Source of the DNA: Erythrobacteraceae bacterium
GTDB taxonomy: Bacteria > Pseudomonadota > Alphaproteobacteria > Sphingomonadales > Sphingomonadaceae
DNA length: 64,000 nucleotides
Direction: 5' to 3'
NCBI GenBank assembly: GCA_027486035.1
Contig: JAIXPX010000011.1
Span: 44,579 to 108,578, forward strand
The notes under the pieces: generated by a model
What the model saw: the letters and a program-made list of their open reading frames with translations, nothing else
What the model was told of the DNA's origin: nothing
The model's database searches: none
Part shown: positions 20,783 to 28,778 of the stretch, piece after piece
Layout of the letters: each line of letters opens with the position of its first letter
Numbering within the stretch: position 1 is the first letter of the stretch
Program-made: the position numbers and the translations under genes

Positions 20783-23320
20783 CTAGAGTTCCCGCAAGGC
20801 CCTTGCGGGCTTGGCCCGCAGCAGCGGCAGCGAACCGGCGAGCGCAAAGCCCAGCACCAGCGCAAGGCCCAGGGCCAGCACGCCGAGCACCTCGCCCCAA
20901 TCGGGCAGCCAGTCGAATTCGAACAGGCGGGTGATCACCACCCAGGCAAGTCCGCCGCCGAGCCCCAGCGCGACGGCAGCCAGCACCGCCGCCAGCAGGC
21001 CATATTCGGCCAATTGCAGCAAGAGGATCTGCTTCCGGCTGGCTCCCAGCACGCGCAGCATCACCGTGTCATAGGTGCGCGCCGCCCGCGCCGCCGCGAT
21101 CGCGCCCATCAAGACCGCGAGCCCCGCCAGCACCGTTACCGCCGCCGCCGCGAGCGTCGCCAGGCTCACCTGCTCCAGCAGCTTCCTTGCCTCGACCAGA
21201 ATGCCGCCCACCTCGATCACCGAGCTTGAGGGCAGCTCCCTGACCATCGCGCGCAGCAGGCGCCCTCTCGCGGCGCTGTCGGCACCCTCTGGCAGGTCGA
21301 TCGTCGCCGAAAGGTTGTGGGGCGCATCGGCAATCGCATCGCGGCTGAAGACCAGCGCGAAATTGAAGCCCATGCTCTCCCAGTCGATCTCGCGCAGGTT
21401 CGCAACCCTTGCGGTGCGCTCCACGCCGAGGATGCCGATGGTGAGATAGTCACCCGGCGCAAGGTCCACCGCCCGCGCGAAATCGGCATCGACTGAGACT
21501 TGCGGCTCGCCCGGCGCGGCGGCGTCCCACCATTCGCCTTCGACGACGCGGTTGCCCGGCGGCAGGGTGTCGGCATAGGTCAACCCGCGCTCGCCGCGCA
21601 GGGCCCATGCCCCCTCGGGAATCTCCTTGAGGTCGGCAACGCGGGTCATCCGGTTGCGGGCGCCATAGGCCAGCACTGCGCCGCGCATGGTTGGCACGGT
21701 GCGGATCGTGGCCGCGGGAAATTCGGCGCGCACCAGCGCGCGGAAGCGCGCCTCTCTGGCTGGCGGGACGTCGAGCACGAAGTAGTCGGGGGCTTCCTGC
21801 GGCACGCGCCGCTGGATGTTGCCGTCGATCGCGCTCTGCACCGCGGCCAGCAGCACGAAGGCGGCAAGCCCGAAGCCCAGCGCGGTCACCAGCGCTCCCG
21901 TCGGCGCGCCGGGGCGGTGGATATTGGCGAGCGCGCTGCGCAGCAGGGGATTGGCCGGGCGCGGCAGGCGGCGGACGAGGGCCTGAATCGCCCAGCCGAG
22001 ACCGGCCAGCAGCAGCAGAGCCCCGCCCGCGCCGATCAGGAACCCGCCGGTCAGCACCGGCTGTGCGGTGGTCGAAAGCGCGAGGGCGCAGATCGCCGCA
22101 AGGCCGAGGCCCGTCGCCAGCAGAGCGCCGCGGTCGCGGGCCAGCGGCACGACACCCGAACGCATCAGCGCCATCGCGGGGAAGGTCCGCGCGCGCAACA
22201 AGGGCGCAGCGGCAAAGGCGAAGGCCACCAGCAGGCCATAGCTGGCTGCCAGCGTCAGGGCCGGGGGCGAGATGATGAACCCGCTCTCGACCGGCAGCAG
22301 CCCCTGCAAGGCGCCCGCCAGCAGCGGGGTGATGGCAACGCCTGCGGCAAGGCCCGCAAGGCTGCCGACGAGTGCGGCGACGCCGATCTGCATGGCATAG
22401 ATGCGCAGGATATCGCCGGACGTAGCGCCCAGCACCTTGAGGGTCGCAATGCTGGCGCGGCGCTGGTCAAGATAGGACGAGACGCCCCCCGCGATACCGA
22501 TCCCCGCGATCACCAGTGCGGCAAGGCCCACCAGCGTCAGAAAATCGCTCATCTGCCGCACGAAGCGGTCGGCGCCGGGCGAGGCGCGGTCGCGGGTGCG
22601 GATATTGAGGCCGGCATTGGGGAAGCGCTTGGCCAGCGCTTCCTCTGCGGCCTGCGGGTCGCGTGCAGGGTCGGCAAAGGCGACGCGGTGCTTGCTCTGG
22701 TAGAGCGCGCCCGGCTGCAGCAGCCCGGCCGCTTCGGGGATCCCTTCCGCGACGATGATCGTCGGGCCGAGCTGGAAGCCCTCGGACAGGCGGTCGGGCT
22801 CGTCGGCGATCACGCCCGCCGCGCGAAGGGTGACGGTGCCGACCTTGAAGCTGTCGCCAACCGCGATCCCGAGCCGTTCGAGCGCGGTGCGCGCGATCCA
22901 TGCGTCATTGCCGGAAGGCGCGCCGACCATGCGCCCGTCGTCGAGCGTCAGGCGGCCGAACATCGGCCAGCGGACGTCCACGGCTTTCAATTCGATCGGG
23001 GCGGCTGCCTCGGGGGTGCTCGCCATCGCCTGCAGCCGGTAGCCGCTTGAAATCGTACCGAGCTTGCCGAGTTCCCCTCGCTCCTCGGCGCTCAGCGTTC
23101 GTTGCCAGACCTCGACCTGCAAGTCGCCGCCGAGCAATTCCTGCCCCGAGGAAGCCAGTTCGCGTTCGATCGCGGCGGTCAGCGTGCCGATCGCGGCGAG
23201 GGCGGCGGTGCCGAGGAAGATGCACACCAGCAGCAGGCGCAGCCCCCGGAAGCGCGCGTTGAGATCGCGCCTGGCGATGCGCCAGGCCGCGGCCCAGGAC
23301 AGGCGGGGCGGCAGGCTCAT
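20783..23320 (-). CDS. ABC transporter permease, FtsX/YbbP family
   Basis: 845 residues. One N-terminal membrane segment (LLLVCIFLGTAALAAIGTL), a large periplasmic domain, and two further FtsX-like blocks of three to four membrane segments (FLTLVGLAALVIAGIGIAGGVSSYLDQRRASIATLKVLGA; later VMLRVLGASRKQI). This duplicated-permease layout matches YbbP. Its start overlaps the ATPase gene stop (ATGA). With the YbbA-like ATPase it probably forms a mechanotransmission or lipid/lipoprotein-handling complex rather than a classical importer. Confidence 0.88.
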   Translation of the reverse strand: MSLPPRLSWAAAWRIARRDLNARFRGLRLLLVCIFLGTAALAAIGTLTAAIERELASSGQELLGGDLQVEVWQRTLSAEERGELGKLGTISSGYRLQAMASTPEAAAPIELKAVDVRWPMFGRLTLDDGRMVGAPSGNDAWIARTALERLGIAVGDSFKVGTVTLRAAGVIADEPDRLSEGFQLGPTIIVAEGIPEAAGLLQPGALYQSKHRVAFADPARDPQAAEEALAKRFPNAGLNIRTRDRASPGADRFVRQMSDFLTLVGLAALVIAGIGIAGGVSSYLDQRRASIATLKVLGATSGDILRIYAMQIGVAALVGSLAGLAAGVAITPLLAGALQGLLPVESGFIISPPALTLAASYGLLVAFAFAAAPLLRARTFPAMALMRSGVVPLARDRGALLATGLGLAAICALALSTTAQPVLTGGFLIGAGGALLLLAGLGWAIQALVRRLPRPANPLLRSALANIHRPGAPTGALVTALGFGLAAFVLLAAVQSAIDGNIQRRVPQEAPDYFVLDVPPAREARFRALVRAEFPAATIRTVPTMRGAVLAYGARNRMTRVADLKEIPEGAWALRGERGLTYADTLPPGNRVVEGEWWDAAAPGEPQVSVDADFARAVDLAPGDYLTIGILGVERTARVANLREIDWESMGFNFALVFSRDAIADAPHNLSATIDLPEGADSAARGRLLRAMVRELPSSSVIEVGGILVEARKLLEQVSLATLAAAAVTVLAGLAVLMGAIAAARAARTYDTVMLRVLGASRKQILLLQLAEYGLLAAVLAAVALGLGGGLAWVVITRLFEFDWLPDWGEVLGVLALGLALVLGFALAGSLPLLRAKPARALREL

Positions 23321-24024
23321 GCCCCCGCCGTCGCGCCGGTGCGGGTGTCGGACACAATCACACCGTCGGCCATGGTCAGCACCCGCTCGCAGCGCTCGGC
23401 AAGGCTTGCGTCATGGGTGATGATGAGCAGGGTCGCCCCGGTCTCGGCGCGGCGCGCGAACAGCAGCTTGATGATCTCCTCGCCGGTTGCGGCATCGAGA
23501 TTGCCGGTCGGCTCGTCGGCGAAGATCAGGTCGGGGCGCGGGGCAGTGGCCCGCGCGATGGCGACCCGCTGCTGCTCGCCGCCCGAAAGCTGGGTGGGGT
23601 AGTGGCCGGTGCGGTGGGCAAGGCCCACGGCTGCCAGTTCCGCGAGGGCGCGGGGGGCGGCATCGGCCATGCCCGCGAGTTCCAGCGGGGTGGCGACGTT
23701 CTCGGCCGCGGTCATGGTGGGCAGGAGGTGGAAGGCTTGCAGCACGATCCCGATCCGGCCGCGCCGGGCGGCGGCCAGCCCGTCCTCGTCAAGGCTGGTG
23801 AAATCCGCACCCGCCACATCAAGGCTCCCGCCGCTGGCGCGTTCGAGGCCGGAGAGCACCGCCATGAGCGAGCTCTTGCCCGAGCCCGAGGGGCCGAGCA
23901 GCGCGACCACCTCGCCGCGCGCGATGTCGAGGTTGATCCCGCGCAGGATCGTCACCGGCGAAGCCGCCGAGCCGAGGGTGAGGGTGAGATTGCGGGCGCT
24001 GATCGCGAGAGAGGGGCTTGTCAC
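23317..24024 (-). CDS. ABC transporter ATP-binding protein, YbbA/LolD-like
   Basis: 235 residues. Walker A GPSGSGKSS, Q-loop near GIVLQAFHLLPTMTAAENV, signature LSGGEQQR, Walker B LIFADEPTGNLD and H-loop THD. MacB/LolD/YbbA subfamily by these motifs. Coupled to the permease by an ATGA overlap and divergent from the TesA-like esterase gene. The same ybbA-ybbP/tesA arrangement occurs in Escherichia coli, which supports the assignment. Confidence 0.92.
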   Translation of the reverse strand: MTSPSLAISARNLTLTLGSAASPVTILRGINLDIARGEVVALLGPSGSGKSSLMAVLSGLERASGGSLDVAGADFTSLDEDGLAAARRGRIGIVLQAFHLLPTMTAAENVATPLELAGMADAAPRALAELAAVGLAHRTGHYPTQLSGGEQQRVAIARATAPRPDLIFADEPTGNLDAATGEEIIKLLFARRAETGATLLIITHDASLAERCERVLTMADGVIVSDTRTGATAGA

Positions 24025-24083
24025 GGCTTTCCGATGGCATAGGTGGCGATTTGCAACAAGCTACAGGTAGGGAAGGCTGTCGG

Positions 24084-24812
24084 ATGCAAAAGGGTGGTTG
24101 GTCGAAAACCGGGATGGCGGCGGCAGCAGCAGCGGGGCTGGCGCTGGCGGGGTGTTCCGACGCCGCCGACGAGGCGATCGCGCCCGGGCAGGAGATCGCC
24201 GCAGACGGCAAGCCCGCGCTGCCCGCGATCCCGGTGATGGGGCCGGAGCGCAGGATCATCGCCTTCGGGGACAGCCTGTTCGCGGGCTATGGCCTCGATC
24301 CGCGCGATGCCTATCCCGAAAAGCTGGAGAGTGCGCTCAGGGCCAGGGGCATCAATGCCGAGGTGGTCAACGCCGGGGTCTCGGGGGATACGACCGCTGC
24401 CGGGCTGAACCGGCTGGAATTCACCCTCGCCGCGCAGAAGGACGGGCCCCCGGCGCTGTTCATCCTCGAGCTGGGCGGCAATGATCTGCTGCGCGGGCTC
24501 TCGCCGCAGGAGACCAGGGCCAATCTCGGCAAGATGCTGGCTGTCCTACGCGAGCAGAAGGTGCCAGTCCTGTTGATGGGGATGCGCAGCCCGCCCAATT
24601 ACGGCCCCGAATACCAGGCGCAGTTCGATGCGATCTACCGCGATCTGGCGAAGGAATACGGGGCCACGCTGATCCCCTTCTGGCTCGAGGAGATCTATCG
24701 GGATCCCTCGCTGTTCCAGCAGGACCGTATCCACCCCACGGCTGACGGGGTCGAACGGCTGGTTGCCTCGACTCTGGCCGAGGTCGAAGACGCGCTTCCG
24801 GCGGTTAAATAG
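24084..24812 (+). CDS. tesA: Arylesterase/lysophospholipase, SGNH family (TesA-like), lipoprotein
   Basis: 242 residues from ATG 24084. Signal with lipobox LAGC (GLALAGCSDA). SGNH blocks: GDSLFAGYG (Ser), the Gly in NAGVSGDT, GGNDLLRG (Asn) and DRIHPTADG (Asp/His). Hydrolyses acyl esters in the envelope. A lipid anchor differs from the soluble periplasmic TesA of E. coli. Divergent from the YbbA/YbbP-like ABC system. Confidence 0.9.
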   Translation: MQKGGWSKTGMAAAAAAGLALAGCSDAADEAIAPGQEIAADGKPALPAIPVMGPERRIIAFGDSLFAGYGLDPRDAYPEKLESALRARGINAEVVNAGVSGDTTAAGLNRLEFTLAAQKDGPPALFILELGGNDLLRGLSPQETRANLGKMLAVLREQKVPVLLMGMRSPPNYGPEYQAQFDAIYRDLAKEYGATLIPFWLEEIYRDPSLFQQDRIHPTADGVERLVASTLAEVEDALPAVK

Positions 24813-24814
24813 CG

Positions 24815-24938
24815 TTTTTTCAATGGTTTCATGATTTCGCAGGCCGTTTCAGGCCCTGTCCATGTGCGTCCAGAGCCCGTCCAGACCCGTCCAGACCCCT
24901 GCTAGACCCGCTCCACACCCCCGCCAGACACCCGCCAG
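24815..24938. repeat. Helically phased short-repeat array next to recF
   Basis: On the minus strand a unit like TCTGGACGGG recurs every 10-11 bases. CAG (or a one-base variant) appears on the plus strand at 24840, 24850, 24861, 24871, 24882, 24892, 24903, 24914, 24925 and 24936. The array fills the gap between tesA and recF and runs into the last codons of recF. The tesA-proximal units degrade to TTTCA-type versions. A similar array lies beside parS at 30456-30516. Function unknown. Confidence 0.65.
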
Positions 24939-25990
24939 ATCGCGGATTCCGCGCGGATCGCGGCGAATGGGGCAAGTTCGGTGCCGGTCATCCAGACCTG
25001 CGCCTTGCCGGCCCGGAGCCGGTTGAACAGCTCGGTCCGGCGGAGGGGATCGAGGTGTGCGGCAACCTCGTCGAGGAGAAGGACGCTCGGGCGCCCGGCA
25101 GCAGCAAGGATGCCGTGGGCGAGAGTGATGGCGATCAGCATCGCCTTCTGCTCGCCGGTCGAGCAGGCCGCGGCAGGCTGTCTCGTGGAGGCCATTTCGA
25201 CAAGCAATTCATCGCGTTGTGCGCCCGTGAGCGCGCGGCCTGCGGCCCGGTCGCGGGGCCGCCCCCGGGCGAGTTCGGCGCGCAGCTCGGTCGCGTCGAG
25301 CGGACCGCCCGGTCGGTAGGTGAGGGTGGGGCGCGCGAAAGGCTCGGGCGGCAGGGCGGAGAGCTCGTCAGCGAGGCGAAGCACCAGGTCGGCGCGGGTC
25401 CGCCCGACCGCCGCGCCATGATCGGCGGCCTGCGCCTCGACCGCGTCCAGCCAACGCGGATAACTCTGATTTTCCAGCAATTTGCCACGTTCTCGCAGGG
25501 CCGTTTCAAGGGCATTCACCCGCCGCGCATGGTCGGGCGCAATCGCCAGCGCCATCCGGTCCATGAACCGCCGCCGTGCGCCGGCGCTGTCGGTGAAGAG
25601 CCCGTCCATGGCAGGGGTCAGCCACGAGAGCGCGAGCCATTCGGCGAGGCTCGCCGCGCTCGCCGGAGCGCCGTTGACCCGCACCAGCCGGCGACCGGGC
25701 TGGCCGGGTTCGGTATGGGTGCCGATCCGCGCCGAGACTGTCCCTGCTTCCGTCAGGCTTGCGCCGATGGCGAAGGGGAGAGGGGTTGCTCCCGGCACGG
25801 CGCGCCTGGCAAGGTCGCCCAGATTGGCGCGCCGCAGCCCGCGCCCCGGCCCGAGGAGGGACAGGGCTTCGAGCAGGTTGGTTTTCCCGGCGCCGTTTTC
25901 GCCCACCAGCAGGTTGAAATGCGCCGTCTCGCCCAGCGTGGTCGCCGCGTGGTTGCGGAAGTTCTCGAGGCTGATCCGGCTGAGGCCCAT
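24902..25990 (-). CDS. recF: DNA replication/repair protein RecF
   Basis: 362 residues from ATG 25990 (MGLSRISLENFRNH); the ATG at 25999 is also possible and the ORF-track start is not. Motifs: Walker A GENGAGKTN, signature region STGEQKAMLIAITLAHG and Walker B LLLDEVAAHLD. Loads RecA at single-strand gaps with RecO and RecR. dnaN and gyrB, often near recF in other bacteria, are not in the window. The last ~12 codons lie inside the phased repeat array. Confidence 0.96.
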   Translation of the reverse strand: MGLSRISLENFRNHAATTLGETAHFNLLVGENGAGKTNLLEALSLLGPGRGLRRANLGDLARRAVPGATPLPFAIGASLTEAGTVSARIGTHTEPGQPGRRLVRVNGAPASAASLAEWLALSWLTPAMDGLFTDSAGARRRFMDRMALAIAPDHARRVNALETALRERGKLLENQSYPRWLDAVEAQAADHGAAVGRTRADLVLRLADELSALPPEPFARPTLTYRPGGPLDATELRAELARGRPRDRAAGRALTGAQRDELLVEMASTRQPAAACSTGEQKAMLIAITLAHGILAAAGRPSVLLLDEVAAHLDPLRRTELFNRLRAGKAQVWMTGTELAPFAAIRAESAIWRVSGGGVERV

Positions 25991-26152
25991 GGCGGGCATT
26001 CGGGTAGCGGGAGGGGGGCGGTTTGGCCAGTGCGAGCGAGGTGAAATCAGCAATCCCAACAGATGGGAAAAACTCCCAAGCTTTCGCTTCGCTGAACCGG
26101 TGGTTTGCGGGCTGACACCCGAGAAGTGGCGGAAAACTGCCGTTTTTCCCGT

Positions 26153-26169
26153 TTGGCACGCCTGATGCA
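26153..26169 (+). promoter_or_regulatory. Sigma-54 (RpoN) type -24/-12 promoter
   Basis: TTGGCACGCCTGATGCA matches the RpoN consensus YTGGCACG-N4-TTGCW with a single change in the -12 element. GG and GC are 12 bases apart as required. Transcription would start near 26180, about 54 bases before the 37-residue ORF. Just upstream, GGAAAACTGCCGTTTTTCC (26131-26149) is an imperfect palindrome that could bind an activator or IHF. Confidence 0.7.
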
Positions 26170-26233
26170 AAGTCTCTGGCATCCCCGGGATGGTCCCGGA
26201 AAAACCAGACTGAAACACCACAGGAGACCCGCA

Positions 26234-26347
26234 ATGTTCGCCACCGAAACCTCGAACCGCCTGTTCGCCGCCGCTTTTTCGGTTGTGCTCTCGGCCGCTT
26301 TCTTCGCCTACGCGATCGTGCCCGCCAGCCCCGGCCTGATGGCCTGA
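26234..26347 (+). CDS. 37-residue putative membrane microprotein
   Basis: Short ORF, listed only inside a longer frame in the track. ATG 26234 has an AGGAG ribosome site (CAGGAGACCCGCA). It has one hydrophobic helix (LFAAAFSVVLSAAFFAYAIV) and ends PASPGLMA. It lies between the sigma-54 promoter and the pspC-like gene (32-base gap), so the two are probably co-transcribed. Too short for homology by eye. A role in envelope-stress signalling is inference from context. Confidence 0.65.
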   Translation: MFATETSNRLFAAAFSVVLSAAFFAYAIVPASPGLMA

Positions 26348-26379
26348 TCGTCAACCCCACCTGAGAAAGACTGACTGAC

Positions 26380-26595
26380 ATGAGCGACATCATCGGCAAC
26401 CCGGGCGGAAAGCCCCCCCGCAGCGGCTTCCGCCTCGACAAGCGTGACGGCAAGCTCTTCGGCGTCTGCGCCGGGATCGGCAACTATTTCGGCATCGATC
26501 CGCTGCTCGTCCGCCTTGGCTTCGTCGTCACCACGCTGGTCGGCTTCGGCAGCCCCGTGCTGATCTACCTTGCAGTGGCGCTGATCGCCGACTGA
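26380..26595 (+). CDS. pspC: PspC domain protein
   Basis: 71 residues, essentially one PspC domain. A polar N-terminus is followed by DGKLFGVCAGIGNYFGIDPLLVRLGFVV and then a hydrophobic segment ending PVLIYLAVALIAD. PspC proteins are inner-membrane partners in the phage-shock response, sensing membrane damage and binding PspA. The full-length E. coli form has an extra C-terminal domain that is absent here. The preceding RpoN-type promoter fits the known sigma-54 control of psp genes. Confidence 0.9.
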   Translation: MSDIIGNPGGKPPRSGFRLDKRDGKLFGVCAGIGNYFGIDPLLVRLGFVVTTLVGFGSPVLIYLAVALIAD

Positions 26596-26657
26596 GTGCA
26601 GCGGCAGACAAGCGGTTCCCGGTTTTCGGGCCGCTGCACCTGATTGATGAAACCGGG

Positions 26658-26684
26658 AGGGGGCTCTTGGCCCCCTTTCTTTTG
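26658..26684 (+). terminator. Terminator after pspC
   Basis: AGGGGGC-TCTTG-GCCCCCT hairpin followed by TTCTTTT. It lies between pspC and the converging SDR gene. Confidence 0.85.
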
Positions 26685-26685
26685 C

Positions 26686-27468
26686 TCACATCGCGCTGAT
26701 GCCGCCGTCGAGCTTCAGCTCCGCGCCGGTCATGAAGCGACTCTCGTCGCTGGCGAGGTAGACCACCGCATTGGCGATGTCGTTGGGCTCGCCGACGAAC
26801 CTGAGGGGAATCTGCCGCGCCAGCTTCTCCATCAGCACGTCCTTGTCGAGCGCGTGGGCGCGGGCGGTGCCATCGAGGATCGGCGTGTCGACGAAGGTCG
26901 GGTGGACCGAATTGCAGCGGATCTGCATCCCCTTCTTCGCACAGTGGAGCGCAATCGACTTCGACAGCATCCACACGGCCGCCTTGGAGGCATTGTAGGC
27001 CGGCATGGTGTCGCTTGCGATCAGCCCGGCGATCGAGGAGATGTTAATGATCGATCCCGGCGCGTGCTCGCGCATCAGCGGCAGGGCCTTCTGGCAGCCG
27101 TGGAAGATCGAGTTGACGTTGATGTCGAAACAGCGCTGCCAGTCCCCGAAGTCGCAGGCCTCGATATTGCCGGGAACGCCGATCCCGGCATTGTTGACGA
27201 GCACATTGAGCCCGCCGAGCTTTTCCCGCGCGGCGTCCACGGCGGCCTCCCACTGGGCCGGGTCGGTCACGTCATGCGCCATGCCGAAAGCGGTGCCTTC
27301 GCCCATCTCGGCGTTGATGAGCGCCGCCGTCTCCTCGGCGCCCGCGCCGTTGATGTCGGTCGCCAGCACCCGCGCGCCTTCCTGCGCCAAGCGGATGCAA
27401 TGCGCGCGGCCGAGGCCCTGTGCGCCGCCCGTCACGAGGGCCATTTTGCCCGCTACACGTCCTGTCAT
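26686..27468 (-). CDS. SDR family NAD(P)-dependent oxidoreductase
   Basis: 260 residues, classical short-chain dehydrogenase. Cofactor motif TGGAQGLGRAH, NNAG motif, catalytic Ser in INISSIAG, and YNASK with Tyr and Lys. The Asp in ATDINGAG after beta-strand 2 favours NAD(H). Substrate not determinable; the pattern resembles 3-alpha/20-beta-hydroxysteroid or cyclohexanol-type dehydrogenases. Starts 4 bases after the Nudix gene and may share its transcript. Confidence 0.88.
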   Translation of the reverse strand: MTGRVAGKMALVTGGAQGLGRAHCIRLAQEGARVLATDINGAGAEETAALINAEMGEGTAFGMAHDVTDPAQWEAAVDAAREKLGGLNVLVNNAGIGVPGNIEACDFGDWQRCFDINVNSIFHGCQKALPLMREHAPGSIINISSIAGLIASDTMPAYNASKAAVWMLSKSIALHCAKKGMQIRCNSVHPTFVDTPILDGTARAHALDKDVLMEKLARQIPLRFVGEPNDIANAVVYLASDESRFMTGAELKLDGGISAM

Positions 27469-27471
27469 GGT

Positions 27472-28032
27472 CTAGTCCTCTCCCAGGTATTCCGGTGTCA
27501 AAAGCATCGCGATCCGCACGTCCACCCCGTGGCCGGCGCGCCGCCATTCGGCCACGAAGCGCGAAAGGTCCTTGAGGGCGACACGGTGGACGATGATGTT
27601 CTCGCCTTCGGTGCCGCCGCCATCGCTCACGCGCGCAAGGCTGGTCGCCTTCAGGAGCGTGAAGGCCTCGGAGACCATGCCCGGCGAGGAATAGAACTCG
27701 CCCAGCACCTCCAGCGTGCCGGCGCGGTAGCCGGTCTCCTCCTCAAGCTCGCGCGCGGCGGCCGTCAGCGCATCCTCGCCTTCGCCGCCCGCATCATCGC
27801 CCACGAGGCCGGCGGGGATTTCGAGGCTGAAGCAGCCGAGCGGCACGCGGTACTGGCTGACAAGGATCACATGGCGGGTGCCGTCGGGATCGCGGTCGAG
27901 AGCGATGATCGCAGCGGCGCGGATCCCGCGCGCGCGGCCGACATATTCCCACCGGCCCCGTTTCTTGGCGGTGATGAAGCGTCCCTCCCACATCACCTCC
28001 TCGGGCAGGTCGGCGTCGCGGTCTCGTTCCAA
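27472..28032 (-). CDS. Nudix hydrolase (ADP-ribose pyrophosphatase-like)
   Basis: 186 residues from a TTG start with GGAG upstream; an ATG 13 codons later (MWEGRF) is the alternative. The Nudix box is present: a Gly near GGEGEDALTAA followed by the REL-EE-TGY core (ARELEEETGY). The preceding EIPAGLVGD and following SSPGMVSEAFTLL match ADP-ribose pyrophosphatase-type enzymes that cleave nucleoside diphosphates linked to another moiety. Upstream of the SDR gene by 3 bases. Confidence 0.85.
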   Translation of the reverse strand: MERDRDADLPEEVMWEGRFITAKKRGRWEYVGRARGIRAAAIIALDRDPDGTRHVILVSQYRVPLGCFSLEIPAGLVGDDAGGEGEDALTAAARELEEETGYRAGTLEVLGEFYSSPGMVSEAFTLLKATSLARVSDGGGTEGENIIVHRVALKDLSRFVAEWRRAGHGVDVRIAMLLTPEYLGED

Positions 28033-28103
28033 GGATGGCTCCGTCCAAAACTTCGGACGGCCCTTCGACAGGCTCGCGCCGCAAGGGTCAAGGGGCTAAA
28101 TCA

Positions 28104-28778
28104 TCAGACCTCGATCAGCCGATCGGGAAGCTCGTTCACGTCATCGGCAGCGCGGGGGAAGTGTTCGGCCAGAACATGGCCGACATCGCGGATGCCGACC
28201 GCCAGCCCTTCGGCAAGGCGGCCCTTGCGGATCTCGGCGAGCATGTCGCCCATCGCCTCGCCCCAGATGGTGGCGGGGACAAGCGCCGCGATCGCCTCGT
28301 CGGCGACGATCTCGGCGCGGTGCTCGCGCATCGAGAGGTAGATCAGCACGCCCGTGCGCCCGTCGGTGCGACGATCGGCACCGACCTTGAACTGGCGCAA
28401 CGCCTGATCGTGGACGCGCATCGTGCGCACAGGGGCGGGGACCAGCGCCCATTTGAGCGGCTGCCACTGCTGCACCAGCATCACGCCCAGGAACGTGAGA
28501 AGCCCCAGGGCAATCACCATGCTGGCGATCTCGCCCGTGGTCCATTGATGGCCCCAGCCGGCAAAGAGGGCGTCCCAGGTGTCGAGGAAGGGCTCGGGGA
28601 AGGCTGCAAAGGCGCTCATCGCGGTGAAGGCTGCACCAATCGCCCAGAGCAGCGCGATATCGGTATAGCCGTCCGAGCTTTCGGCAAGCACGGTGACGAT
28701 CTCGCCCGAGGTCGCGCTCTCGGCTTTGGTCACCGCAGCGGCGACGAGCTGCCGTCCGGCATCGTCGATATAGGCCAT
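28104..28778 (-). CDS. TPM domain membrane protein
   Basis: 224 residues from ATG 28778, which overlaps the upstream gene's stop as TGATG; the GTGs just before it are less likely. N-terminal TPM-like region with SGEIVTVLAESSDGYTDIA, hydrophobic segments (ALLWAIGAAFTAMSAF; IASMVIALGLLTFLGVMLV), then TGVLIYLSMREHRAEIVADEAI, which is typical of TPM proteins. Last gene of a lemA-TPM-TPM operon. Biochemical role unknown. Confidence 0.85.
   Translation of the reverse strand: MAYIDDAGRQLVAAAVTKAESATSGEIVTVLAESSDGYTDIALLWAIGAAFTAMSAFAAFPEPFLDTWDALFAGWGHQWTTGEIASMVIALGLLTFLGVMLVQQWQPLKWALVPAPVRTMRVHDQALRQFKVGADRRTDGRTGVLIYLSMREHRAEIVADEAIAALVPATIWGEAMGDMLAEIRKGRLAEGLAVGIRDVGHVLAEHFPRAADDVNELPDRLIEV

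Noticed and set aside
24815-24938. Possible CRISPR array
   Set aside because: The period is 10-11 bases, far too short for repeat-spacer units, and there are no cas genes.
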